A DNA stretch of 64,000 bases from the NCBI GenBank assembly GCA_910578075.1, contig CAJTPK010000007.1, positions 69,451-133,450 of the forward strand. Reading direction: 5' to 3'. This document shows, one piece after another, positions 27,029-35,995 of this stretch (position 1 is the stretch's first letter; every line of letters begins with the position of its first letter). The DNA comes from an uncultured Muribaculaceae bacterium (GTDB taxonomy: Bacteria; Bacteroidota; Bacteroidia; Bacteroidales; Muribaculaceae). The translations under genes were made by a program, and so were the position numbers. Under the pieces are notes generated by a model. That model was given only the letters and a program-made list of their open reading frames with translations. It did not search any database and was not told where the DNA came from.

Positions 27029-28621
27029 TCAATTATTGAGGAGAATCGGTTTGGAAGCTGCGCCGTTGGGAGAGCGTATTCTCAGAATACTGCTTATTGT
27101 CGGAGCGAGCGACACAGCCTCTATCGGAGTGCTGATCGTCTGGGGTTTTACTCCACCACCGGTGATAAACGCCGGTGTAAGCACCGGAGTCTCCCTCACA
27201 GGATGCTGTGTGACAGGATAGTTCACATCGTCAATCACGGTCCATCCGGGGTTGAATGTCACGATTATATCTCCGCCCTTCTTCGGATCAACCGACAGAC
27301 GCAGACTCTCCTCCTCCGGTGTGGAAGGCGACAGAATATCATAAAGTGTAAATGCATCCGAGACTCCACTCATCTTGGTGAGGAAACTTCTGGCATCAGC
27401 CACAACATCGCTCACATCGAGTTTCTTATCCTCAAGTATCTTGTGATTCAGATAGAGATGACTGTCACGGAATGCGTCAACATAATCCGCGTTTCCATGA
27501 AGTGCGGACAGATATGAATTAAGCAACGACTCTGCCCTCTTTATGGAGAATTCCCCACCCGGAATCTTATATTTCTTGTCTTCAACTACGGCATCATCGA
27601 AATACCCTGTAGATGAAAGCCATATCACAGCATTTTCAGCACCGACATATTTATCGATTGCCTCAAAAAGGCGTCCGAGCTGACCGTCGAGACGCATGTA
27701 GGCATCTGTCAGCTCCGCGCGGAAATCACCATCCGTCACATACTTATACGGAGCCAAGGTATAGCCAAGGTTCAGCATGTCGATGGCATTGCCATTGCTT
27801 CCGATCTTCATCTGCCGCAGACATTCGATTGCTACGTCAGTGACTTCGGTGTTCCCCATGGGCGAAGCGTTGAAACGGCTGTACACCTCCCTGTCGGAGC
27901 GCGGGAACATATGACGGAACGGATAAATCTTTTTCTGCTGCGGCAGTCCCGGGAACTTATCGATGGGCATGGATGGTTTCCACTGCATCGTATCGAGACG
28001 CGAAGCCACCGGACTCGAATAATTCCGCGCGCTCACCGGCGCTGGAAGATTCTTGTAATATGTCGTGGTGGCCCAGTTGCCGGTATTGTCATTTATCCAG
28101 CATGCCCCGCTGCCGGCATGTCCGCTCATAATGATCGCGGTCTGGGGATCAGCGGCGAAAGAATATATCGAGGATAGAGCCAGACCATCCACTGCTATCT
28201 CATCACTAAGTGTGGAAAGCCTTATATTTTCAGGAGAATAGGAATCGTTGGTAAAATTCCCCATTGTCTTGGGGTCGGAGAGAGCGGGCTGCGTCTTCTT
28301 GGTCTGAGGGTCAAAGATCATCGCCGACGCAACACCGGTATTCGATGGGTATGCTCCGGTATACAGCATGGCGGTGGCGCTTGCGCCATCAAGACCCCTC
28401 ACCTTGAAGTCTACATCACGCATGTAGGCGCCATCCTTCATCAAGCGCTTGAATCCTCGCTCAGTGAAGTATGACTGAAGATATTCTATGTAATCGGTGC
28501 GGAGCTGATCAACGACGATTCCCACCACGAGGCGTGGCCGCTGAGCTTCGTCGCGTGCCGCCTGCACGGCCACGTTCATTGTGACCAGACCGCAAAGCAC
28601 CGTTGTTATTATTCTTTTCAT
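27029..28621 (-). CDS. Alkaline-phosphatase-superfamily protein lacking catalytic residues
   Basis: The 530 residues (signal peptide about 1-22, ending AVQA) follow the layout of PafA-type periplasmic phosphatases: VGIVVDQLRTDY with Asp38, LYTGAYPSNTGV, SGHAGSGACWIND and MRLDGQLG. By eye alignment the nucleophile Thr (T79 in Elizabethkingia PafA) is Gly79. The K162/R164 pair is replaced around FAADPQTAIIMSGHAG, and the metal motif LSADHG reads LSSTGYF. Catalysis is therefore unlikely, and a binding or scaffold role is more plausible. An in-frame start at 28678 exists, but MKRIITTVLCG gives the signal peptide. The first 113 bp overlap the preceding gene in another frame. Confidence 0.8.
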   Translation of the reverse strand: MKRIITTVLCGLVTMNVAVQAARDEAQRPRLVVGIVVDQLRTDYIEYLQSYFTERGFKRLMKDGAYMRDVDFKVRGLDGASATAMLYTGAYPSNTGVASAMIFDPQTKKTQPALSDPKTMGNFTNDSYSPENIRLSTLSDEIAVDGLALSSIYSFAADPQTAIIMSGHAGSGACWINDNTGNWATTTYYKNLPAPVSARNYSSPVASRLDTMQWKPSMPIDKFPGLPQQKKIYPFRHMFPRSDREVYSRFNASPMGNTEVTDVAIECLRQMKIGSNGNAIDMLNLGYTLAPYKYVTDGDFRAELTDAYMRLDGQLGRLFEAIDKYVGAENAVIWLSSTGYFDDAVVEDKKYKIPGGEFSIKRAESLLNSYLSALHGNADYVDAFRDSHLYLNHKILEDKKLDVSDVVADARSFLTKMSGVSDAFTLYDILSPSTPEEESLRLSVDPKKGGDIIVTFNPGWTVIDDVNYPVTQHPVRETPVLTPAFITGGGVKPQTISTPIEAVSLAPTISSILRIRSPNGAASKPILLNN

Positions 28622-29813
28622 TCCTTGAAGAAAGTTCTGATTCTTTTTGCCCTGACGCCATGGCATAGGCAATGGCAAGGACGACTGTTGCCCCCATCAT
28701 GGGGAATACGGCAGGATTGGCACTCTGTGCCTGAAATGGCCAGACCACAAGCAATGAGCCCGTCGCCACTATATTATACCACGCCATGGCTACCGCACCA
28801 TAACGCAGACGGACTGAAAGCACGCACAGCGCCATGAGCAGCTGCAGCGGATTGAGCCAGATGAGGAGAAGATTGGGTGATGTGGCTTCATGCTCCGAGA
28901 TGAATACAAGGAAAAAGACCACACAACCTGCTATACCGCAAATTCCGAACCAAATGACATAAATTGCGGATATTATTTTTTTTCGCCAGATTTCCCAGCT
29001 TGCGGCAAGAAGAGATATAAGCAGGATCAGGCAACCGGCAGCCATGGGAGTGAGATACCAAGGAGTGGCCGGCAATGTCACATCTCCATTCCCTTCATTG
29101 AGAATGCGGGTGGAACTGACAAGTTTTCTACCGTCTTCAAAATGGGCATCACCGACTTTGCGCATCATCTCAACCGGTACGAACATCTCTTCGCGACCTC
29201 TCAACGGTCGGTCAAGACCACCTCCGAGGGCAAGATCAATGCCAAACTGATACCATGGATAATTCCGATGATAGGCACGCATCTCTTTGCGGAAGGTTCC
29301 ATACCTCACATCGTCCGGATAGATTACCCTTGATGAAGCCGCAGTGTCAAGACGCCACAGAATACGCGTTGCACAATTGTCGCGCACGTAATTGTAACGG
29401 TATTTACAGTTTTCCGGTTTACTTTCCTCGCGCAAAAGTGAGTGCAACCTGCCTGCTTCTTCCGCACTGAGATTCAGATCCTGTTCCACAACACGTCTTC
29501 CAGCCGCCACATATTCAGGCATAAACCATGATGTCGGATAGCCGGCAAGACGATAATCGGTCTCTCCCTTTACAAAACGATATACGAAGTTTGGCTCAGA
29601 AAAATCGAAAACTCCGTAATTCCATACGGAGTCTATTCTCTCGCCATTCAGCATACCTCTGACACGCACTGCCTCATGACCGCAAAGTTCATAAATATCG
29701 GCTCCGGGGTCACAAGTTAGAAGGCTCACAATAATAGAGTCTTTTCGGATCTCCTCCCCTTTGAGAGAAAACCCGAAAAGAATCAAAATCATTATAGTGA
29801 GTATCCTTTGCAT
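28509..29813 (-). CDS. Lnb-N (DUF4105) domain membrane protein
   Basis: The 434 residues have a signal peptide (about 1-19), then an Lnb N-terminal periplasmic domain (about 25-215). This domain holds conserved His (ELCGHEAVRV) and Cys (YVRDNCATRI), the pair expected of a papain-like fold. About five membrane segments follow (240-390). The last 37 residues are N/R/G-rich and are encoded entirely within DNA that also encodes the start of the next gene. Related domains occur beside hydrolases and lipid-handling proteins in Bacteroidetes; the substrate is unknown. Its start overlaps the asnS stop (TGATG), so the two are probably co-translated. Confidence 0.82.
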   Translation of the reverse strand: MQRILTIMILILFGFSLKGEEIRKDSIIVSLLTCDPGADIYELCGHEAVRVRGMLNGERIDSVWNYGVFDFSEPNFVYRFVKGETDYRLAGYPTSWFMPEYVAAGRRVVEQDLNLSAEEAGRLHSLLREESKPENCKYRYNYVRDNCATRILWRLDTAASSRVIYPDDVRYGTFRKEMRAYHRNYPWYQFGIDLALGGGLDRPLRGREEMFVPVEMMRKVGDAHFEDGRKLVSSTRILNEGNGDVTLPATPWYLTPMAAGCLILLISLLAASWEIWRKKIISAIYVIWFGICGIAGCVVFFLVFISEHEATSPNLLLIWLNPLQLLMALCVLSVRLRYGAVAMAWYNIVATGSLLVVWPFQAQSANPAVFPMMGATVVLAIAYAMASGQKESELSSRNEKNNNNGALRSGHNERGRAGGTRRSSAATPRGGNRR

Positions 29814-31210
29814 CAGAAGCAGCAGTTCTTGGGATAGCGCGGGAACGGAATCACATCACGGATATTCTGCATACCGGTCACGAAGAGCACAAGGCGCTCG
29901 AAACCGAGTCCGAAACCAGAGTGAGGCACTGATCCGAACTTACGGGTATCCATGTACCATGGGATGTCGGCCATACCGAGTTCCTCCATACGCGCACGGA
30001 GCACATCATAGTTCTCCTCCCTTTGGGAACCACCGATGATCTCACCGATCTGCGGGAACAGAACGTCCATTCCGCGCACTGTCTTGCCATCCTCATTAAG
30101 CTTCATGTAGAAAGCCTTGATCTCCTTAGGATAGTCAGTCAGCATCACAGGACGCTTGAAATGCTTCTCCACAAGATAACGCTCATGCTCTGAAGCCAGG
30201 TCCGCACCCCAGTATACGGGGAACTCAAATTTCTGACCGCTCTCCTCAAGAATCTTTATACCCTCTGTGTAGGGAAGACGCACGAAATCGTTCTCCACCA
30301 CGAATTTGAGGCGTTCGATAAGTTCCTTGTCGAAATGGTCATTGAGGAACTGTATATCATCCTTGCAATGCTCGAGAGCATAGTTGATGCAATATTTGAT
30401 GAATTCCTCGGCAAGATCCATGTTGTCATTGACATCATAGAATGCCATCTCCGGCTCAATCATCCAGAACTCCGAAAGGTGACGGGGTGTATTGGAATTC
30501 TCCGCGCGGAAAGTCGGACCGAAAGTGTATATGCAACCGAGTGCTGTCGCTCCAAGCTCACCTTCAAGCTGGCCTGACACTGTGAGGCTGGCGCATCCTC
30601 CGAAGAAATCCTGGGCATAGTCAATTTTCCCATCCTCTGTGCGAGGCAGTTCCTCCATCGGAAGCGTGGTAACCTGGAACATAGCTCCGGCACCCTCGCA
30701 GTCTGACTCAGTGATCAGCGGAGTGTGGAAATAATAGAACCCTTTGTCGTTAAAGAATTTATGTATTGCGAATGCAAGGGCGTGACGGATTCTGAGCACG
30801 GCGCCGAAAGTATTTGTGCGCGGACGCAGATGTGCGATCTCACGCAGGAACTCCAGCGAATGTCCTTTCTTCTGAAGCGGATATTCAGCCGGATCGGCAG
30901 TGCCATAGATCTCAAGCTCCTCAGCCTGCACCTCCACTGTCTGACCCTTACCCTGACTCTCCACAAGAACACCCTGCACATGTATGCTGGAACCTGTGGT
31001 GACCGGCTTCAGACTTTCCTCCGAGAACTTGGAGAGATCGAATACGATCTGGAGATTATTTATTGTAGAACCATCATTGAGCGCCACGAACTGAACGTTT
31101 TTATTACCACGGCGCGTACGCACCCAGCCCTTGACATCCACTTCAGTGCCGGCGTATTTCTGCGGCTCTGAAAGCAACTCTTTGACAGTCTTTCTTCTGA
31201 TATCCTTCAT
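29813..31210 (-). CDS. asnS: Asparaginyl-tRNA synthetase
   Basis: AsnS charges tRNA-Asn with asparagine. The 465 residues have an N-terminal OB-fold anticodon domain (about 15-115, VDVKGWVRTRRGNKNVQFVA) and a class II catalytic core with TPLITESDCEGAGAMFQV, FGPTFRAENSNTPRHLSEFW (motif 2) and GFGLGFERLVLFVTG (motif 3). ESDCEGAG and the absence of an AspRS-type insertion mark it as AsnS. It follows the rluB-type gene by 47 bp on the same strand. Confidence 0.96.
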   Translation of the reverse strand: MKDIRRKTVKELLSEPQKYAGTEVDVKGWVRTRRGNKNVQFVALNDGSTINNLQIVFDLSKFSEESLKPVTTGSSIHVQGVLVESQGKGQTVEVQAEELEIYGTADPAEYPLQKKGHSLEFLREIAHLRPRTNTFGAVLRIRHALAFAIHKFFNDKGFYYFHTPLITESDCEGAGAMFQVTTLPMEELPRTEDGKIDYAQDFFGGCASLTVSGQLEGELGATALGCIYTFGPTFRAENSNTPRHLSEFWMIEPEMAFYDVNDNMDLAEEFIKYCINYALEHCKDDIQFLNDHFDKELIERLKFVVENDFVRLPYTEGIKILEESGQKFEFPVYWGADLASEHERYLVEKHFKRPVMLTDYPKEIKAFYMKLNEDGKTVRGMDVLFPQIGEIIGGSQREENYDVLRARMEELGMADIPWYMDTRKFGSVPHSGFGLGFERLVLFVTGMQNIRDVIPFPRYPKNCCF

Positions 31211-31257
31211 ATTTTTAGTTATAATTCAATACATTAACAGTATATGTATTATCTGCT

Positions 31258-32727
31258 TTATTCGAAGGCACCCATGCGGAGATAATTAACCTCCTCCTGA
31301 GTCAGATAGCGCCAGCGACCTCTCGGCAGATTTTTCTTTGTCAGACCTGCGAAATAGACACGGTCGAGTTTTGTGACTCTGTAACCGAGGCTCTCGAAAA
31401 TACGGCGCACGATACGGTTGCGTCCGCTGTGGATCTCGATACCTGCCTGATTGCGATCGGTATCTGAGACATAACTGATTGCATCAGCATGGATCTCACC
31501 ATCCTCAAGCTCGATGCCGTCGGCGATACGCTGCATATCTTCTTCAGTGATATCCTTGTCGGTCCATACGTGATAGATTTTCTTCTTCACGAATTTGGGA
31601 TGGGTAAGTTTTGACGCAAGATCACCGTCATTTGTGAGCAAGAGCACACCTGTGGTGTTGCGGTCAAGACGACCTACAGGATATATTCTCTCCTGACAAG
31701 CATTCTTCACAAGGTCAAGCACAGTTGTGCGGCCATTAGGATCATCGCTTGTTGTTACGCAATCTTTCGGTTTGTTGAGAAGCACATAGCATTTGCGCTC
31801 CGGAGTCACTACCTTCTCGTCGAATTCCACGACATCGTTGCGCGAGATCTTAGTTCCGAGTTCGGTAACAACCTCTCCGTTCACCTTCACCTTGCCGCCT
31901 GTGATATATTCATCAGCCTCACGACGTGAGCAGATACCGGCGTTTGCCATATATTTGTTCAGACGTACCTGTTCGTTGGGATCGATATCCTCGAGAACAT
32001 AATCGATCTGCTTGGGACGCGGCATGAATCTCATGCCCTGGTTGTTTCTATTGTTGTTAGGACGGAATCCCTGCTGACGGTTCTGACCATAGCCACCCTG
32101 ACGGTTGTTCTGCTGACGGTAGCCGCCCTGTTGACGGTTCTGGCCATAGCCACCCTGCTGACGGTTCTGGCCGTAGCCGCCCTGCTGACGGTTCTGGCCA
32201 TATCCACCCTGCTGACGGTTCTGTCCGTAGCCACCCTGCTGACGGTTCTGGGTATAGCCGGTCTGGCCCTGACGGTTGTAACCGCCCTGACGCTGCTGCA
32301 TGCCGGCAGGTCGCTGCTGATAGCCCTCACCGGGAGTGCGCTGCTGATAGCCTTCACCCTGCTGACGCTGCTGATACTGTCCGTAGTTATTCTGACGGTT
32401 CTGATATCCGCCCTGACGGTTCTGCTGATAACCACCCTGACGGTTGTAGTTGTTCTGTCCGTAACCCGGTGTGCGCTGCTGATAGCCACCTTGACGGTTA
32501 TAGCCGTCCTGACGGTTGTAGCCGCCTTGCGGGTTGCGGTTATATCCATAGCCGCGCTGCTGATAAGAGGAGTGTTCCTGACCATCCTCGTTATTCTGAG
32601 TGCGTGTTGAATCTGTAGGATAATTCACTTTTTCGTAGCGTGACTCATTTTCCCCGTTTTCCGACGAAGATACGTTAAGACCGGGAGCTCCAATCCTGGG
32701 TCTTTTAGACTTTTTAGCTTCTTCCAT
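31258..32727 (-). CDS. RluB-family rRNA pseudouridine synthase with long disordered N-terminus
   Basis: The catalytic part (about 250-489) has an S4 RNA-binding domain (VRLNKYMANAGICSRREADE) and the RsuA/RluB core with catalytic Asp in YPVGRLDRNTTGVLLL. Relatives modify 23S rRNA U2605 (RluB) or 16S rRNA U516 (RsuA). The first 235 residues or so are Q/N/G/R/Y-rich and disordered, with units such as GGYGQNRQQ repeated four times in a row. Such tails can bind RNA or form condensates. Start MEEAKKSKRPR (32727) is preferred over an in-frame codon 13 residues upstream. A strong divergent promoter lies at 32876-32906. Confidence 0.9.
   Translation of the reverse strand: MEEAKKSKRPRIGAPGLNVSSSENGENESRYEKVNYPTDSTRTQNNEDGQEHSSYQQRGYGYNRNPQGGYNRQDGYNRQGGYQQRTPGYGQNNYNRQGGYQQNRQGGYQNRQNNYGQYQQRQQGEGYQQRTPGEGYQQRPAGMQQRQGGYNRQGQTGYTQNRQQGGYGQNRQQGGYGQNRQQGGYGQNRQQGGYGQNRQQGGYRQQNNRQGGYGQNRQQGFRPNNNRNNQGMRFMPRPKQIDYVLEDIDPNEQVRLNKYMANAGICSRREADEYITGGKVKVNGEVVTELGTKISRNDVVEFDEKVVTPERKCYVLLNKPKDCVTTSDDPNGRTTVLDLVKNACQERIYPVGRLDRNTTGVLLLTNDGDLASKLTHPKFVKKKIYHVWTDKDITEEDMQRIADGIELEDGEIHADAISYVSDTDRNQAGIEIHSGRNRIVRRIFESLGYRVTKLDRVYFAGLTKKNLPRGRWRYLTQEEVNYLRMGAFE
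32116..32250. repeat. 27-bp coding tandem repeats in the pseudouridine synthase gene
   Basis: Roughly five 27-bp units (core CTGACGGTTCTG on the + strand) encode GGYGQNRQQ on the minus strand. Differences between units are mostly at third codon positions, so the peptide is kept under selection. Copy number could change by slippage. Confidence 0.8.
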
Positions 32728-32875
32728 TGTTTTAAGATTTTGCACCGGGACATCTCTGCCTTGCAAGGGCGCGTTATTGACAATCGTTTTTCAGTTATCG
32801 GTATATACTATTTATAATTAACGAATTATATAATTCAACTGCAATTGACCTAAAAGGGTTCAATATTATAACGTG

Positions 32876-32906
32876 CAAATGTAACCAAATTTTACTAAAC
32901 AACAAA
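32876..32906 (-). promoter_or_regulatory. Promoter of the pseudouridine synthase/asnS run
   Basis: On the minus strand TTTG (32906-32903), 19 bp, then TACATTTG (32883-32876) is an exact match to the Bacteroidetes sigma-70 (-33/-7) consensus. It would start transcription near 32869. Confidence 0.7.
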
Positions 32907-32914
32907 ATTTTTCT

Positions 32915-32945
32915 TTTGCGGTCTTGTTAATTATCACTATTTTTG
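32915..32945 (+). promoter_or_regulatory. Promoter of the GSCFA/esterase pair
   Basis: TTTG (32915-32918), 19 bp, then TATTTTTG (32938-32945) matches the Bacteroidetes promoter consensus. The predicted transcript start lies only a few bases before ATG 32954, so the mRNA may be leaderless or nearly so. Confidence 0.65.
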
Positions 32946-32953
32946 TCATCAAT

Positions 32954-33922
32954 ATGAGATTTAGGACTGAATATACTCCCATACCGATCAAAAATCCGTT
33001 GTCGCCGGAAACACCGGTGACCTTGCTCGGTTCATGCTTCGCTGAAAACATCACCAAGCGGATGCGCAGCTGCCTGTGGGACGCGCAAAACCCCTTCGGT
33101 GTGCTCTTCAACCCTTTCTCCATTGCACGAGCCGTGGAATTGGCGTTATATGAACCCGATCCGGCGGCTATTGTCAGAGACTCCATATTTGAAAGTGACG
33201 GTTATTTCCATTCATGGCTGTTCGATTCAGGGAAGTCTGCTCCGAATGCAGATACAGCTGCAGGCTGCATACTCAATGCCCTCGATGAATTCCGGAGACA
33301 TCTGTCTGCAAGCGGTGCACTGATAATCACATTCGGCACCGCCTGGTGCTATTTCCTTGCCGATAAAGAGGAATATGTCGTGGCAAACTGTCATAAACAA
33401 CCCCAGAAACTGTTCTGCAGAAGAAGAGTCAGCACCAGCGAGATAACCGGACTATGGTCAAATCTGCTCACACGGCTACATCAGGATTATCCCGAACTCA
33501 AGATAATATTCACAGTCAGCCCCGTGCGTCATCTAAGAGACGGATTTGAAGGTAACTCCCGCTCAAAGGCCACTCTGATTCTTGCCGTGGAAGAGCTTTG
33601 CCAATCGCGGGATTATTGCATCTATTTCCCGGCATTCGAGATAATGAACGATGATCTACGCGATTACCGGTTCTATGCCGAAGACATGACCCACCCTTCT
33701 GATATTGCAGTGGAATACATATGGGAGAAGTTCAAAGATACCTACCTTTATGACAATGGACTCAAACTGCTGAATGAGGGGGAAGCCCTGACGCGCAGAG
33801 CAATGCACAGAGGGTTACTTCCGGATTCAGAAGGAGCAATAAAATTCCGGAACGACACCATCGGGCTCATCCGCGAATTTAACGAATCTCATCCTACAAT
33901 GCTAACACCTGAAAAAATATAG
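32954..33922 (+). CDS. GSCFA domain-containing protein
   Basis: The 322 residues carry the name-giving motif LLGSCFAENI (about 24-33) and the following NPFGVLFNPFSI, then GTAWCY and a later HLRDGFEGNSRSKATL. GSCFA proteins have an SGNH-hydrolase-like layout in which the Ser of GSC could be a nucleophile and DMTHPS could carry the Asp/His pair. No substrate is established as far as I know. There is no signal peptide, so it is probably cytoplasmic. An in-frame TTG ten codons upstream is possible, but MRFRTEYTPI fits the family start and the promoter position. The esterase gene follows after 3 bp. Confidence 0.85.
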   Translation: MRFRTEYTPIPIKNPLSPETPVTLLGSCFAENITKRMRSCLWDAQNPFGVLFNPFSIARAVELALYEPDPAAIVRDSIFESDGYFHSWLFDSGKSAPNADTAAGCILNALDEFRRHLSASGALIITFGTAWCYFLADKEEYVVANCHKQPQKLFCRRRVSTSEITGLWSNLLTRLHQDYPELKIIFTVSPVRHLRDGFEGNSRSKATLILAVEELCQSRDYCIYFPAFEIMNDDLRDYRFYAEDMTHPSDIAVEYIWEKFKDTYLYDNGLKLLNEGEALTRRAMHRGLLPDSEGAIKFRNDTIGLIREFNESHPTMLTPEKI

Positions 33923-33925
33923 ATA

Positions 33926-34816
33926 ATGAAAAGATTATTAGCGATTCTGCTAACTGCTGTAGGCGTGCTCACATGCAGCGCCCAGTCAAAAGAGATTAAA
34001 AAATATCAATTCGCTTATGGCGACACAGTGCGCACCTATGCGATGTATCTGCCGAAAGATCTGAAACCCGGTGCGCCACTGGTGATCTACACTCACGGCT
34101 ACGGATCCAAAACACGCTGGCGTACCGGCCTGAACGGCACTGCAGAACGCGAGGGTTTCGCGGTGTGCTATCCTGATGGAGCTCCCGACTCACGAGGGAA
34201 AGACGGATGGAAAGTAGGATATCCGCCCCAGGAATCAATGACCATAGACGAGGCTGATTTTTTCACAAAGCTTAAAGAAGAGGTATGTTCCCGTTTCAAT
34301 CTGAGCCGTGAGAACTCATTCATGGCCGGCATGTCAAACGGCGGCGATCTTTGCTATCAGCTTGCATTCACCGCCCCCGGATTATTCCGGGCATATGCAT
34401 CTGTGGCAGGATTGCTCTTCGAATGCACATATCTTAACAATCCGTTGCCTCAGCCTGTTCCATTCATGGAGATTCACGGGGATGCCGACAAGACATCGAT
34501 GTGGGAGGGCGACCATGAGAACACAGGAGGATGGGGACGTTACATACCCGTTCCACTCGCTGTCAGCACAATGGCAACCGCCAACCGCTGCTGCTCGATG
34601 CGCACTGAGACTTTCCCCACTCTCACGGACTCGACACGCACAATCACCCGCACAATATATTACGATGCGCCATCGGGATTCGATGTGGAGGTTTACAAAG
34701 TAGGAGGAGCGCCTCATTCATGGCATGTGAAAGATGTCAACACCCACGAGGTGGTATGGCGTTTCTTCAAGCAATATCTGGTAAATACGGAATCCAAGGA
34801 GAACTCTATCCGATAA
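33926..34816 (+). CDS. PHB-depolymerase-family secreted esterase
   Basis: The 296-residue alpha/beta hydrolase has a signal peptide (about 1-20, ending CSAQ). It has the oxyanion region YTHGYGSK, the nucleophile elbow GMSNGG (Ser137), the acid in IHGDADKT and the His in APHSWH. The Esterase_PHB/LpqC family includes feruloyl and acetyl-xylan esterases as well as polyhydroxybutyrate depolymerases. Polysaccharide ester or short-chain ester hydrolysis is the likelier role in a gut bacterium. It forms an operon with the GSCFA gene 3 bp upstream. A cysteine near the cleavage site (VLTCSAQ) does not make a good lipobox. Confidence 0.85.
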   Translation: MKRLLAILLTAVGVLTCSAQSKEIKKYQFAYGDTVRTYAMYLPKDLKPGAPLVIYTHGYGSKTRWRTGLNGTAEREGFAVCYPDGAPDSRGKDGWKVGYPPQESMTIDEADFFTKLKEEVCSRFNLSRENSFMAGMSNGGDLCYQLAFTAPGLFRAYASVAGLLFECTYLNNPLPQPVPFMEIHGDADKTSMWEGDHENTGGWGRYIPVPLAVSTMATANRCCSMRTETFPTLTDSTRTITRTIYYDAPSGFDVEVYKVGGAPHSWHVKDVNTHEVVWRFFKQYLVNTESKENSIR

Positions 34817-34833
34817 AATTGAAAAATTTTAGC

Positions 34834-34841
34834 TAATTTTG
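34834..34841 (+). promoter_or_regulatory. Probable ychF -7 promoter box
   Basis: TAATTTTG matches TAnnTTTG and lies 37 bp before the ychF ATG. A TTG at 34819 is too close for a standard -33 element. Confidence 0.45.
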
Positions 34842-34878
34842 CATCCCGTAATCAAAACCGAAAAATAACAATTACTAT

Positions 34879-35982
34879 ATGTCTTTAAAATGTGGAATAG
34901 TTGGATTGCCTAATGTGGGCAAATCCACACTTTTCAACTGCCTCAGCAATGCCAAGGCACAGAGCGCGAATTTCCCGTTCTGCACCATCGAGCCCAATGT
35001 TGGTGTGATCTCAGTGCCAGATGATCGTCTCACAAAACTTGTGGAGATGTGCAATCCCCGCTCAACTGTCCCCGCTACAGTGGAGATCGTTGACATCGCG
35101 GGTCTTGTGAAGGGTGCTTCCAAAGGTGAAGGACTCGGAAATAAGTTTCTCGCCAACATCCGCGAGACCGACGCGATCCTGCATGTGCTCCGTTGCTTTG
35201 ACGATGATAACATCACCCATGTCGACACCACAGTTGATCCCGTCCGTGACATGGAAGTCATAAATTACGAACTCCAGCTCAAAGATCTTGAGACCGTGGA
35301 ATCCCGCCTTGCCAAGACCGAGAAAGCGGCAAAAGCCGGTGGTGACAAGGCTGCGAAAATGCAGCTTGAAGTCCTCAATGCATATAAAGAGGCTCTGGAG
35401 CAAGGGAAACCCGCCCGCACGGTAACAATAGAAGGCAAAGAAGAGGAGAAATTTGCCCGCGAGCTTTTCCTGCTCACCAACAAACCCGTGCTTTACGTAT
35501 GCAATGTAGATGATTCTGCAGCCGTGGCAGGAAACGCATATGTAGAGGCTGTCCGCTCTGCGATAGCCGGAGAGGATGCTGACCTGATGATAGTTGCTGC
35601 CAAGACTGAGAGTGAGATAGCCGAGCTCGACACATGGGAGGAACGACAGGAATTCCTTGAAGAGATAGGATTGTCGGAATCAGGCGTGAGCCGTCTTATC
35701 CGCGCCGCATATGCGCTCCTTGACCTTCAGACATATTTCACCGCAGGCCCGGACGAAGTAAGGGCATGGACATTCCTTCGCGGCACAAAAGCCCCGCAGG
35801 CTGCCGGCATAATCCACACCGACTTCGAGAAAGGATTCATCCGCGCCGAGGTCATCAAATATGATGACTATGTTTCGCTCGGATCAGAAACCGCCGTAAA
35901 GGAAGCCGGGAAGATGGGAGTTGAGGGTAAAGAATATGTAGTGCAGGATGGCGACATCATGCACTTCAGATTCAATGTCTGA
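34879..35982 (+). CDS. ychF: Ribosome-binding ATPase YchF (Obg family)
   Basis: YchF/OLA1 proteins hydrolyse ATP rather than GTP and bind ribosomes, with roles in the oxidative stress response. The 367 residues begin with KCGIVGLPNVGKSTLFNCLS (P-loop, residues 8-15). They continue with DIAGLVKGASKGEGLGNKFL, the coiled-coil region (about 130-180) and a C-terminal TGS domain (about 280-365) ending DGDIMHFRFNV. Length and motifs are standard. It converges on the ATP-grasp gene with 13 bp between stops. Confidence 0.96.
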   Translation: MSLKCGIVGLPNVGKSTLFNCLSNAKAQSANFPFCTIEPNVGVISVPDDRLTKLVEMCNPRSTVPATVEIVDIAGLVKGASKGEGLGNKFLANIRETDAILHVLRCFDDDNITHVDTTVDPVRDMEVINYELQLKDLETVESRLAKTEKAAKAGGDKAAKMQLEVLNAYKEALEQGKPARTVTIEGKEEEKFARELFLLTNKPVLYVCNVDDSAAVAGNAYVEAVRSAIAGEDADLMIVAAKTESEIAELDTWEERQEFLEEIGLSESGVSRLIRAAYALLDLQTYFTAGPDEVRAWTFLRGTKAPQAAGIIHTDFEKGFIRAEVIKYDDYVSLGSETAVKEAGKMGVEGKEYVVQDGDIMHFRFNV

Positions 35983-35995
35983 TAAAAGATAAGGA

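Noticed and set aside
32100..32260. CRISPR-like regular repeats
   Set aside because: The units are adjacent without spacers and encode GGYGQNRQQ in frame, so they are coding tandem repeats.
32031..32610. Long open frames on both strands in the Q/N/G-rich region
   Set aside because: They are frame shadows of the 27-bp repeats in the pseudouridine synthase gene, with extremely low-complexity translations.
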